Origin: CAIKMD01 sp035552195
GTDB lineage: Bacteria > Pseudomonadota > Alphaproteobacteria > ATCC43930 > CGMCC-115725
NCBI GenBank assembly: GCA_035552195.1
Contig: DASZLU010000007.1
Location: 5,101-69,100, forward strand
DNA: 64,000 nucleotides
Reading direction: 5' to 3'
The notes beneath the pieces were generated by a model. The model searched no databases and was not told the DNA's origin. It worked only from the letters and a program-made list of their open reading frames with translations. Every line of letters begins with the position of its first letter. The first letter of the stretch is position 1. The translations under genes were made by a program, and so were the position numbers. Below, one piece after another: positions 1 to 8,791 of this stretch.

Positions 1-838
1 ATTTCGCGAGGCCGCGCACCGATGGGATCGAGAGATCGATGCCGCCGGTCAGCTTCGACAAGGTCGCGCCGGTCGCATCGCCCTTGAAGGCGAAGTTGAT
101 CGGGTTCGCGGCAAATGTAATCGAGACCGGGCTGGCGCCGCCGTGCTGCAGCGTGCCGGGTTTTTCGATCTGAACGGTCAGCGTCGCTTTCTCGCCGTCC
201 CACACCGCCGAACCCTTCGCGGCGAAAGGCTCGTCGAGACTGGGCAGCGACAATGTCATGTTGATGCCGGTGAGCTGTTTCTTCTCTCCCGTGCGCTGAT
301 CGAGGTAGCTCGCCTGGCCATCGCTGATGCTGACATCGCCGAGGCTGATCGCCGAGAAGTTGGCGCCGTTGTCGGCGCCGCCATTCGCCGCGGGCGCGGA
401 TGGCGCGGCGGGTTGCGCGGCCGGCGGCGCGCCGCCGGCCGTTGGCGCGGGCGTGAAGGCCCAGCTCGGCTTGCCTTGCTTGTCGACTTCCAGCGCGATC
501 ACCGGCTGAACCAGCTTGAATTGCGAGATTTCGAGCCCGCCATGCAGCAGCGGGAAGAGCTTCAACTCGACATCGAGTCTCTTGAGTTGAACCATATTGG
601 GGGAGGCGGCGCCGGCTGGATTCGCGAGCGACACGTCATTCGCCTCGAGCGCGACGCTGGGGAGCAGCGAGAAATGTACCGGGCCGGCGATCTTGAGATC
701 GCGCCCGGTCTCGCTTTTCACCAGGGCGACGATCTTTCCCTTATAGGTATCGAGCGGGATGAAAAACGGCACCGCTATCGCAGCAACGATCACGAGAACG
801 ATCACCGCCGCCAATCCGATCAGTAGCTTCTTCAGCAC
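1..838 (-). CDS. AsmA family protein (3' end cut by window edge)
   Basis: The reverse strand is open from a GTG at 838 to the window edge, 279 codons. The start is supported by GGAGG at 845-849; a second GTG at 841 is equally possible. The product begins with two lysines and one hydrophobic helix (about residues 5-25), then a periplasmic domain with the AsmA-like pattern of a GRDLKIAGPV stretch followed by a short LLPSVALEANDVSLANPAG segment. An Ala/Pro-rich linker lies around residues 125-150. AsmA-type proteins are inner-membrane-anchored periplasmic proteins linked to outer-membrane biogenesis and lipid transport. The family usually runs to 600 or more residues, so roughly half is missing. 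The forward-strand reading frame over it is a shadow. Function beyond family is not shown. Confidence 0.8.
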   Translation of the reverse strand, partial: MLKKLLIGLAAVIVLVIVAAIAVPFFIPLDTYKGKIVALVKSETGRDLKIAGPVHFSLLPSVALEANDVSLANPAGAASPNMVQLKRLDVELKLFPLLHGGLEISQFKLVQPVIALEVDKQGKPSWAFTPAPTAGGAPPAAQPAAPSAPAANGGADNGANFSAISLGDVSISDGQASYLDQRTGEKKQLTGINMTLSLPSLDEPFAAKGSAVWDGEKATLTVQIEKPGTLQHGGASPVSITFAANPINFAFKGDATGATLSKLTGGIDLSIPSVRGLAK

Positions 839-1108
839 CACGCGCCTCCGGGTTTGCGCCGCGAGCCGTGGATGACGCCGTCACCTGCCCGCTAAGCGCC
901 TTTATTTTAATCAAGTTGCCTCGTTGCGGATAGCGCTACCCCGATTCGTTTGATTCAACCAAGTAACTCTGTGGCTTTTGCGCATCACTGCGCGGAATTC
1001 GTCGCGTTGCGACGGCGAATTAATTGATTTGTCGAAACGTGGGTCATAAAAATTTCAAACACGCAAATGCAGAGCCCAAGTGTTCATCCCGCATGCGAGG
1101 TCACACTG

Positions 1109-1125
1109 TGCCAGAATTTCTGGCA
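1109..1125. promoter_or_regulatory. 17-base perfect palindrome, possible operator
   Basis: The sequence TGCCAGAA-T-TTCTGGCA is a perfect inverted repeat with 8-base arms around one central base. Its right arm contains the -24 element of the sigma-54 promoter at 1121, so a protein bound here would occlude RNA polymerase. The binding protein is unknown; repression is an inference from the overlap. Confidence 0.4.
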
Positions 1126-1136
1126 AGGGATTTGCA
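1121..1136 (+). promoter_or_regulatory. Sigma-54 (RpoN) promoter of the porin gene
   Basis: TGGCAAGGGATTTGCA matches the RpoN consensus TGGCACG-N4-TTGCW at every defined base but one (A for C in position 6), and the GG and GC pairs have the required 10-base spacing. Transcription would start near 1147, about 130 bases before the porin ATG at 1277. Such promoters need a bacterial enhancer-binding protein; no clear upstream activator site was recognised. The porin is therefore probably controlled by a signal such as nitrogen status, but the signal itself cannot be read from here. Confidence 0.65.
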
Positions 1137-1276
1137 CTTTTCCGGATGGAGGGGTCGCGTCAGCCCGGATTTCTGTCCGGCGTGTCGATTTACTAGGCAA
1201 TCTGCACAGAAAAAAGGCGCTGTGGGCGGGTCGTCACTGAGTCGGGTCCGTGAATTCTCAACGAGGGGATAAAAAT

Positions 1277-2518
1277 ATGAATCTACGTTTTCTCACCGGT
1301 GCCGCTGCGGTCGCTTTGACGGCTGCTTTGGCTCCCGTTTCGCCGGCAAGCGCCCAGCAGGCTGCGCCGGCGCCGGCCGATCAAGCCGCTGCGCCAACGT
1401 CAAACGCGATGACGATGCCAGCCATGGGGCCGTCGATTACCGCCAATCCGAATCCTTACAGCATCGATCTCGGTCCGCTGCTCGGAAAGACCTATGTAAC
1501 GGGCGCGCTCACAGGTCTCGGTTTTGTGCAGAACAATACGGTGCCCGGCGCGGGCACTCCGCCCGGCCGTGATTCGAGTGCCGATCTGTCCAACGGCATG
1601 GCCGCAATTCAGAAGACCGATGGCTTGGTCCAATATTTCCTCCAAGCCGGCGTGTATTCCCTGCCGGTGGTCGGTGTCCCGTACACCGATGCCTCGCATA
1701 CGATGAACAATACCTTCGGGCCATTGCCGTTGGCCTATCTGAAGATTGCGCCGATGGACAACTTCTCGATCCAGGCCGGCAAGCTGCCGACCCTGATCGG
1801 TCAGGAGCTGCCATTCACCTATGAGAACATCAACATCCAGCGCGGTCTGCTCTGGAACCAGGAGAATCTCGTCAATCGCGGCGTGCAGTTGAACTACACT
1901 GCCGGGCCGCTGACGTTCTCGGCGTCCTGGAACGACGGCTTCTACACAAATCGCTACAGCTACTTCACGGGCTTGGTGAGTTGGGCGGCCACCAGCGCCG
2001 ACACGCTGACGGTGGCCGGTGGCGGCAACGTGCGTAAGGTCAATACCTCGGCTGGGGCCTTGGCGAACGAGCAGCAAGTCGATGTCTCGTACACGCACTC
2101 CGATGGTCCCTGGATGATCAATCCTTATTTCCAGTACACGCACGTGCCGTCGCTTCCATCGGCTGGCGTGACCACGGATGGATCGACCTACGGCTTTGCG
2201 TTGCTCGTCAACTACACGTTCGATCCGGCCATGTCGCTCGGCGGCTTCAGCCTCGGCGGCTTCAGCCTGCCGGCGCGTATCGAATATCTGGCGAGCAATG
2301 GCAGCACCGCGACGGGTCCGAACCTGCTCGGCTATGGCGCCGGCAGCAAGGCCTGGGAGATCACCGTTACGCCGACGTATCAATACAAGATCTTCTTCGC
2401 GCGGCCTGAGTTGTCCTATATCTCGGCCAGCAATGTTACGACCGGTGCCGGGTTCGGTTCGACGGGCTCCAATAAGGATCAGTTCCGCGCCCTGTTCGAG
2501 GCCGGCTTCGTGTTCTGA
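1277..2518 (+). CDS. Outer membrane beta-barrel porin (BBP2/OmpL-like)
   Basis: A 413-residue protein with a Sec signal peptide ending near SPASA (about residue 26) and an Ala/Pro-rich mature N-terminus. The body has the alternating polar/aromatic pattern of a beta-barrel, including ALTGLGFVQNN, IQAGKLPTLIGQE and NINIQRGLLWNQENLVNRG, which are typical of the BBP2 (OmpL-like) porin family, and it ends in phenylalanine (AGFVF) as barrel proteins do. Start ATG 1277 follows GAGGGG at 1263-1268; an upstream in-frame ATG at 1250 would spoil the signal peptide. It is monocistronic: sigma-54 promoter before it and a strong terminator after it. Role: outer-membrane diffusion of small solutes; substrate not predictable. 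Two GGFSLGGFSL units near residue 325 are a small internal repeat. Confidence 0.85.
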   Translation: MNLRFLTGAAAVALTAALAPVSPASAQQAAPAPADQAAAPTSNAMTMPAMGPSITANPNPYSIDLGPLLGKTYVTGALTGLGFVQNNTVPGAGTPPGRDSSADLSNGMAAIQKTDGLVQYFLQAGVYSLPVVGVPYTDASHTMNNTFGPLPLAYLKIAPMDNFSIQAGKLPTLIGQELPFTYENINIQRGLLWNQENLVNRGVQLNYTAGPLTFSASWNDGFYTNRYSYFTGLVSWAATSADTLTVAGGGNVRKVNTSAGALANEQQVDVSYTHSDGPWMINPYFQYTHVPSLPSAGVTTDGSTYGFALLVNYTFDPAMSLGGFSLGGFSLPARIEYLASNGSTATGPNLLGYGAGSKAWEITVTPTYQYKIFFARPELSYISASNVTTGAGFGSTGSNKDQFRALFEAGFVF

Positions 2519-2571
2519 TTCTGCTGACGCGATCCTCGCTTTCGGATAGTGGGGGCACGGTCTTGTCATGC

Positions 2572-2603
2572 GGGGCGGTCCTTCGGGACCGCCCCAATTT
2601 TTT
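2572..2603 (+). terminator. Rho-independent terminator of the porin gene
   Basis: A perfect 10-base-pair GC stem (GGGGCGGTCC / GGACCGCCCC) closes a TTCG tetraloop and is followed by AATTTTTT. It lies 53 bases after the porin stop codon. Confidence 0.9.
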
Positions 2604-2734
2604 GCGCGGCGCGCGGCGCGACAGCCGTATCGCTCGCTATTGGGTCTCGCCGGCTGCGCCGCGAAGCTGGGCGGCGATCGTCGCGGCCGCGAAACGGCCG
2701 CTCGATTTCATCTGACCCCCGGTAAAGCGCCGGC

Positions 2735-2763
2735 AAAAAAGCGCGCCCATGCGGCGCGCTTTT
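2735..2763 (-). terminator. Rho-independent terminator of the YdcF-type gene
   Basis: On the reverse strand AAAAGCGCGCC pairs with GGCGCGCTTTT around a 5-base loop and is followed by further T residues. It stands 45 bases past the stop of the reverse-strand gene at 2808, so it ends that transcript; the T-run on the other strand is shorter. Confidence 0.7.
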
Positions 2764-2807
2764 CGTGCGAGCGACGCTGCCGCGTTATGCGTAGCGGCGC
2801 TGCAACG

Positions 2808-3572
2808 TCAATCGGCGTGTCGAACCGGCCCGTAGCGCAACCGGTAATAAGCCAGGCCCAGCAGCTCGTGCAGGGCGTAAAAACTCTTGGCGAAAGAGCC
2901 GTAATCCGCCTCGAGCTCGTTCCAGTCGAAGCCGCGGGTGATATACGTGCGCTCGGCCGGGGCGGGGATCGCGGTTATCCCGGCATGCGCGAAGGACCAG
3001 AGCGCGCGCGGCAAATGCCAGGCCTCGGTCACCACGATTACGCGGGAAATATTATTCGTCTTGAAGATCGCCGCCGAAAAGGCGCCGTTCTGATAGGTGT
3101 TGTCGGCACGTTCCTCGAGCCAGGTGGTCTTGATGCCGTAATCCTGCTGCAGCGTGTCGGCCATCAGCGCGGCGGAGCTTTCGGCATCGTTGCCTTCGAT
3201 GCCGCCGGTCACGAGGACCGGCAAGGGGTGAGCGTGATAGAGCGATGCCGCCAGCCGCAAGCGCTCCAACGTCAGCAAACCGACGTCATCGGGCACATCG
3301 CCGGGCTTGCCGTGATAGACGTCGCCGCTCAATACCGCGATGGCTTGCGCATCGGACAGATCGGCCGCGCTTGAAGCTGGAACCTGGCTCTCGACCAGGT
3401 AGAGCAGCCGTTCGGACACGAACCGGGTGCAGCAAGCATAAAGCAGGATCGACGAGATCAGCGCGATCGTCAAACCGGTGCGCCGCCACCGGAAAGCGAT
3501 GAGCGCGCCGATCGGGGTCGCGATCAGCAAGCACATCGGCGGCATAAGCGCCGAATAAGACAGCTCACCCAC
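2808..3572 (-). CDS. YdcF/SanA family protein (DUF218)
   Basis: 254 residues with two hydrophobic segments at about 10-27 and 31-48, then a cytoplasmic or periplasmic DUF218 domain. Family marks visible are AIAVLSGDVYHG, a PVLVTGG loop, an E-x2-ADNTYQNGAFSA helix and VIVVTEAWHLPRA. Start is GTG 3572 with GGAGC just upstream; an internal ATG at 3545 is the alternative. DUF218 members such as SanA, ElyC and YdcF act in envelope maintenance, and some bind S-adenosylmethionine, but no reaction is established. It stands alone, facing the porin and back to back with a glycosyltransferase, which fits an envelope role. Confidence 0.8.
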   Translation of the reverse strand: MGELSYSALMPPMCLLIATPIGALIAFRWRRTGLTIALISSILLYACCTRFVSERLLYLVESQVPASSAADLSDAQAIAVLSGDVYHGKPGDVPDDVGLLTLERLRLAASLYHAHPLPVLVTGGIEGNDAESSAALMADTLQQDYGIKTTWLEERADNTYQNGAFSAAIFKTNNISRVIVVTEAWHLPRALWSFAHAGITAIPAPAERTYITRGFDWNELEADYGSFAKSFYALHELLGLAYYRLRYGPVRHAD

Positions 3573-3781
3573 GGCAGCTCCTCAACGAACTCGCCTGGGA
3601 CCACATGGACCGGGTGTTCCTGCCGAATATGGCCGCAGCGCAGTCTTAATCGCCGCAATACGTGTGCCCGCCGCGATCGTTAACGGGCACTATACTTAAC
3701 AAACTGTTTAGACACTCCGGGCGATAATTTCGCGCCGGCGTATCGCGCGCGGCAATGTGTTCCTTTGGGCATTTTTCCGCG

Positions 3782-4992
<1,211 letters not shown>

Positions 4993-4996
<4 letters not shown>

Positions 4997-5172
4997 GCGT
5001 CTCGGCGGTTTCGCTTGGCCATGGCCAAGCGAATGGCGGCAAAGCTGGCGCATGCTCGGCGTCATCTTCGCGCTCGCCCGCGGCGACCTCGTCTGCCATG
5101 CGCGATTTCGCCGCGGAAGCCAAGGAAACCGCCGCCGCCGCGGCCCCGACCAAGCCCGGAAAGCGGCGTTAA
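4993..5172 (+). CDS. Possible small coupled ORF, 59 residues
   Basis: An ATG overlaps the glycosyltransferase stop as ATGA, a layout typical of translational coupling. The frame has mostly G or C in third codon positions and encodes an Ala/Ser-rich peptide ending in a charged tail (AEAKETAAAAAPTKPGKRR). No family is recognised, there is no signal peptide or membrane segment, and the remaining 126 bases to ugd look like a promoter region. It may be a real small protein or chance; without homologues this stays open. Confidence 0.3.
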
Positions 5173-5298
5173 CCTTTTGAACGGCCAGCGGATTACTCTA
5201 CCGTTGGAAACACTTTTCCCTTTATAACAGGGTTACGTTGCGGCGCGGAATTTTTATGACCGCCGCAGCGTTCTCGGCGAGATCGGAACGGAGCATTC

Positions 5299-6657
5299 AT
5301 GCGTATTGCGGTGATCGGATCGGGCTATGTCGGATTGGTATCCGGCGCCTGTTTCTCGGAATTCGGCGTCGACGTCGTTTGCGTCGATTTGGACGAAGGC
5401 AAGATTGCCCGTCTCAAACAGGGCGAGATGCCGATCTACGAGCCTGGCCTCGACACGCTCGTCGCCAGCAACGTCGCGGCCAAGCGGTTGAGCTTCACCA
5501 CCGAATTCGCCGGCGCGGTCAAATCCGCCGATGCGGTTTTCATCGCCGTCGGCACGCCGTCGCGCCGCGGTGACGGTCATGCCGATCTCTCTTACGTATT
5601 CGGCGCGGCCGAGCAGATCGCGAAGGCGATCGACGGCTACACCGTCGTCGTCACCAAGTCGACCGTGCCGGTCGGCACCGGCCGCAAGGTTGCGGAGATC
5701 ATCCGCAAGACGCGGCCCGATGCGAATTTCGATGTCGTCTCCAACCCGGAGTTCCTGCGCGAAGGCTCGGCGATCGGCGATTTCATGCGCCCCGACCGCG
5801 TCGTCATCGGCGCCGAGAGCGAGCATGCGCAGGCGGTGATGAAAGAGCTCTATCGCCCGCTCTTCCTCAACGAGACGCCGATCCTCTTCACCAAGATCGA
5901 GACCGCCGAGCTCACCAAATACGCGGCGAACTCTTTCCTCGCGACCAAGATCTCCTTCATCAACGAGATCGCCGATCTCTGCGAGAAAGTCGGCGCCGAC
6001 GTGCAGGACGTCGCCAAGGGCATCGGTCTCGACGGCCGCATCGGCCGCAAATTCTTGCATGCGGGTCCCGGCTATGGCGGCTCGTGCTTCCCGAAAGACT
6101 GCCTTGCCTTGGTGAAGACGGCGCGCGACGCCGGCTCGCCGATCAGCATCGTCGAAGCCGTGATCGGCGTGAACGATGCGCGCAAGGAAGCGATGTCCGA
6201 GCGCGTCGTGCATGCTTGCGGCGGCAATGTCGCGGGCAAGACCCTCGCGATCCTCGGTGTCACCTTCAAGCCGAACACCGACGATATGCGCGACAGCCCG
6301 GCGCTCGACATCATCCCGGCGCTGCAAAAAGCCGGCGCCACGATCCGCGCTTTCGATCCCGAAGGGATGAAGGAAGCGGCGAAGCTGATGGACAACGTCA
6401 ATTTCTGCACCAATGCCTACGATGCGATGCAAGGCGCCGACGCGCTCGTCATCGTCACCGAGTGGAATGAATTTCGCGCGCTCGATTTGTCGCGCGTGAT
6501 GAATTTATTGCGCACCCCGACCGTTATCGATCTGCGCAACATCTACAAGCCCGAAGACATGTCGGCTGCGGGCTTCTACTACGTCAGCATCGGCCGCGCG
6601 CCGGTCGAGCCTTCCGCCACGCGCGAGCGTCGGCAAGCGATGGGAACCACACGATGA
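5299..6657 (+). CDS. ugd: UDP-glucose 6-dehydrogenase
   Basis: 452 residues. Oxidises UDP-glucose to UDP-glucuronate with two NAD+. The Rossmann motif GSGYVG is at residues 7-12, GTPSRRGDGHADLSY follows near 85-99, the central STVPVGTG at 121-128 and the catalytic Cys263 lies in GYGGSCFPKD; the C-terminal UDP-binding domain has TFKPNTDDMRDSPA. ATG 5299 has a GGAACGGAGC region 6-15 bases upstream. The stop overlaps the next start (ATGA at 6654), so ugd and the decarboxylase gene form a coupled pair that makes UDP-glucuronate and then UDP-xylose for surface polysaccharide. Confidence 0.95.
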   Translation: MRIAVIGSGYVGLVSGACFSEFGVDVVCVDLDEGKIARLKQGEMPIYEPGLDTLVASNVAAKRLSFTTEFAGAVKSADAVFIAVGTPSRRGDGHADLSYVFGAAEQIAKAIDGYTVVVTKSTVPVGTGRKVAEIIRKTRPDANFDVVSNPEFLREGSAIGDFMRPDRVVIGAESEHAQAVMKELYRPLFLNETPILFTKIETAELTKYAANSFLATKISFINEIADLCEKVGADVQDVAKGIGLDGRIGRKFLHAGPGYGGSCFPKDCLALVKTARDAGSPISIVEAVIGVNDARKEAMSERVVHACGGNVAGKTLAILGVTFKPNTDDMRDSPALDIIPALQKAGATIRAFDPEGMKEAAKLMDNVNFCTNAYDAMQGADALVIVTEWNEFRALDLSRVMNLLRTPTVIDLRNIYKPEDMSAAGFYYVSIGRAPVEPSATRERRQAMGTTR

Positions 6658-7637
6658 GCTCAACACGCAAACGCATTCTCGTCACCGGCGGCGCCGGCTT
6701 CCTGGGCTCGCATCTCTGCGAGCGCCTGGTCGCCGAAGGCAACGACGTGCTTTGCGTGGACAACTACTTCACGGGCCGCAAGGACAATATCGCCTCGCTG
6801 CTCGGCAATCCGAACTTCGAAGCGATGCGCCACGACATCTGCTTCCCGCTCTATGTCGAAGTCGACGAGATCTATAATCTGGCGTGCCCGGCTTCGCCGA
6901 TTCATTATCAGTTCGATCCGGTCCAGACCACCAAGACCAGCGTCTCCGGCGCGATCAACATGCTGGGCCTCGCCAAGCGCGTGCGCGCGAAGATCTTCCA
7001 GGCCTCGACCTCCGAGGTCTACGGCGATCCGACGGTTCATCCGCAGACCGAGGATTATCGCGGCAACGTCAATCCGATCGGTCCGCGCGCCTGCTACGAC
7101 GAAGGCAAGCGCTGCGCCGAGACGCTGTTCTTCGATTATCACCGCCAGCACAAGCTGCGCATCCGCGTCGTCCGTATCTTCAACACCTACGGCCCGCGCA
7201 TGCATCCGAACGACGGGCGCGTCGTGTCGAACTTCATCGTTCAGGCGCTGAAGGGCGACCCGATCACCCTCTACGGCAACGGCAGCCAGACCCGCGCCTT
7301 CTGCTATGTCGACGATCTGCTCGAAGGCTGGATCCGTTTGATGGCCGCGCCCGACGACGTCACCGGCCCGATCAATATCGGCAACCCGGTCGAGACCACG
7401 GTCGCCGAGCTTGCGCATAAAATCATCGAGCTGACCGGCTCGCGCTCCAAGATCGAGCATCGCCCGCTGCCGGTCGACGATCCGACGCAGCGCTGCCCCG
7501 ATATCAGCCGCGCCAAGAGCCTCCTCGGCTGGGAGCCGAAGGTGCCGCTCGAGACTGGCCTCAAGAAGACGATCGAGTATTTCGACCGCCTGCTCGGCAG
7601 CAACCAAACCGCGGCTGAAACGCGCCGGATCGCTTAA
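6654..7637 (+). CDS. UDP-glucuronate decarboxylase (UDP-xylose synthase), SDR family
   Basis: 327 residues of an extended short-chain dehydrogenase. NAD-binding TGGAGFLG is at residues 11-18; the active site has Ser near 119-120 (QASTSEVYGD) and Y148-x3-K152 (YDEGK). The segments NLACPASPIHYQ, RACYDEGKRCAE and RIFNTYGPRMHPNDGRVVSNF are diagnostic of UXS-type UDP-glucuronate decarboxylases rather than 4,6-dehydratases. It takes the product of ugd, with which it overlaps by four bases, and yields UDP-xylose. Both enzymes are cytosolic suppliers of nucleotide sugar. Confidence 0.92.
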   Translation: MSSTRKRILVTGGAGFLGSHLCERLVAEGNDVLCVDNYFTGRKDNIASLLGNPNFEAMRHDICFPLYVEVDEIYNLACPASPIHYQFDPVQTTKTSVSGAINMLGLAKRVRAKIFQASTSEVYGDPTVHPQTEDYRGNVNPIGPRACYDEGKRCAETLFFDYHRQHKLRIRVVRIFNTYGPRMHPNDGRVVSNFIVQALKGDPITLYGNGSQTRAFCYVDDLLEGWIRLMAAPDDVTGPINIGNPVETTVAELAHKIIELTGSRSKIEHRPLPVDDPTQRCPDISRAKSLLGWEPKVPLETGLKKTIEYFDRLLGSNQTAAETRRIA

Positions 7638-7670
7638 GGGCGCCACTCGCTGCTTATCGCCTCAATAAAT

Positions 7671-7698
7671 GCCGCGCGTTCCGCCAAAAACGCGCGGC
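7671..7698 (+). terminator. Hairpin after the decarboxylase gene
   Basis: GCCGCGCGTT pairs perfectly with AACGCGCGGC around an 8-base loop, 33 bases past the stop codon at 7637. Only GTTAACG follows, so it lacks a true T-run; it may act as a weak terminator or as an mRNA 3'-end protector between the convergent genes. Confidence 0.4.
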
Positions 7699-7798
7699 GT
7701 TAACGATGTCGCGTGCGCGATTTTCAATGAATCTCGCCCAGGGTCGAGCGGTAGCTCAGAGGCGAAATGGCGAATTTCGTTGGATTTTTCTCTCTGTT

Positions 7799-8083
7799 TC
7801 AGGGTTTTTTGATGTCTTCCTGAGGCGTGAGGGCGCTGAGCTGCAGCGCATGGACGCCGCCGGCCAGCTCCTCGGCTAGGATGGCGTAGACACGGCGCTG
7901 GCGGGTGACCCGGTTCTCGCCGCTAAAACTCTCCGCCACGATCTCGACCCGGAAATGCGTCTCCTCGCCCTGATGCGCGCCGGCGTGATGCCCGGCATGG
8001 AGGTGGGAATCGTTGTGGATTGCCAGCCGCGCGGGCTGCAGCGCGGCCTCCAATTTTTGACGAATTCGCTCCGCGGTACTCAT
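7799..8083 (-). CDS. bolA: BolA family protein
   Basis: 94 residues. The core IHNDSHLHAGHHAG...ETHFRVEIVAESFSG followed by RQRRVYAIL and GVHALQL is the BolA fold; the conserved histidines are those that, with a monothiol glutaredoxin, bind a [2Fe-2S] cluster in BolA partners. ATG 8083 has GGGGATGGAG upstream; the longer frame from 8137 has no support. Alphaproteobacterial BolA proteins act in iron-sulfur trafficking and iron sensing. It is divergent from the J-domain gene, 115 bases apart, an arrangement common in this class. Confidence 0.9.
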   Translation of the reverse strand: MSTAERIRQKLEAALQPARLAIHNDSHLHAGHHAGAHQGEETHFRVEIVAESFSGENRVTRQRRVYAILAEELAGGVHALQLSALTPQEDIKKP

Positions 8084-8198
8084 GCTCCATCCCCAATCAG
8101 CTGGGCCGCGTCTCGCGCCAAAAAGTCTCGCTGTCAAGCGGCCTTAGCGGCATTTGGCGCAGCTTGTCACTTCTCTACCGAGCCCCCATACTCACCTT

Positions 8199-8750
8199 AT
8201 GCCCCGTCCGCGCTTCTTTTATAGCGAAGATCCGGCGCCGGCCCTGCGGCCCTGCGACCATCCCGGTTGCGCCGGTTCAGGTGAGTTCCGCGCGCCGCGC
8301 TCACGGGCGACGCTAGACGAGTTTTATTGGTTCTGCCTCGACCATGTCCGCGAATATAACGCGTCGTGGAATTTCTACGCTGGGATGAGCAGCACCGAGA
8401 TCGAGCAGCAAATCCGTCACGACACGGTCTGGCAGCGCCCGACCTGGCCGCTCGGCGCGCGAATCGGCCAATTGCGCGGCGCCAAATGGCGCGGCTTCGG
8501 GCTTTTCGATCTCGATGAGGACGCACAGCCCAAGCAGAAACCGAAGCAGCCGCGCTCGATCCAGGAAAAAGCCCTGGCCCTGTTCGATTTGACCCCGCCG
8601 CTGACTCTCGCGGGGCTCAAGATGCGCTATAAAGAGCTGGTGAAGCGCCATCACCCCGACGTGCATGGCGGCGATAAAGAGGCCGAGGAAAGACTAAAAG
8701 AGATCAACCTCGCCTATTCGACCCTCAAGGCCAGCTACTTCCCCAGCTGA
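8199..8750 (+). CDS. J-domain (DnaJ-like) protein
   Basis: 183 residues. A C-terminal J domain covers about 125-183 with the HPD motif at 152-154 (KRHHPDVHGG) and the helix EERLKEINLAYSTLK, so it should stimulate the ATPase of an Hsp70. The N-terminal 120 residues are outside the J domain and contain C19-x4-C24 (CDHPGC) and C46-x2-H49 (CLDH), a possible metal knuckle. ATG 8199 begins MPRPRFFYSED, as relatives do; the frame upstream to 8154 is not conserved. It directly precedes cobS (41 bases). Confidence 0.85.
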   Translation: MPRPRFFYSEDPAPALRPCDHPGCAGSGEFRAPRSRATLDEFYWFCLDHVREYNASWNFYAGMSSTEIEQQIRHDTVWQRPTWPLGARIGQLRGAKWRGFGLFDLDEDAQPKQKPKQPRSIQEKALALFDLTPPLTLAGLKMRYKELVKRHHPDVHGGDKEAEERLKEINLAYSTLKASYFPS

Positions 8751-8791
8751 CTTTCTCCAAAGCCCGAAGCCGAAAGAAGACGATAAAGATT

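Larger units (their letters stand above)
842..1276. other. Intergenic region with porin promoter
   Basis: 435 bases lie between the divergent AsmA and porin genes. The first 180 bases are AT-richer than the surroundings. A sigma-54 promoter and an overlapping 17-base palindrome (separate entries) sit at 1109-1136. The 130 bases between the predicted start of transcription and the porin ATG would be a long leader. No credible gene was found; a forward frame at 1024-1272 crosses the promoter, has no ribosome site and resembles nothing. Confidence 0.6.

Noticed and set aside
143..826. Forward-strand frame of 227 codons at the left edge
   Set aside because: It is antisense to the AsmA-family gene, is very Arg/Glu-rich as GC-rich shadows are, and resembles no family.
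1024..1272. 82-codon frame upstream of the porin
   Set aside because: It overlaps the sigma-54 promoter and palindrome, lacks a ribosome site and has no recognisable feature.
5190..5225. TTGGAA and TATAAC as a promoter for ugd
   Set aside because: The two hexamers are only 13 bases apart, too close for a sigma-70 promoter.
7740..7800. tRNA-like GGTAGCTCAG segment between the decarboxylase gene and bolA
   Set aside because: Only the D-arm consensus matches; no anticodon arm, T-arm or acceptor stem can be paired around it.
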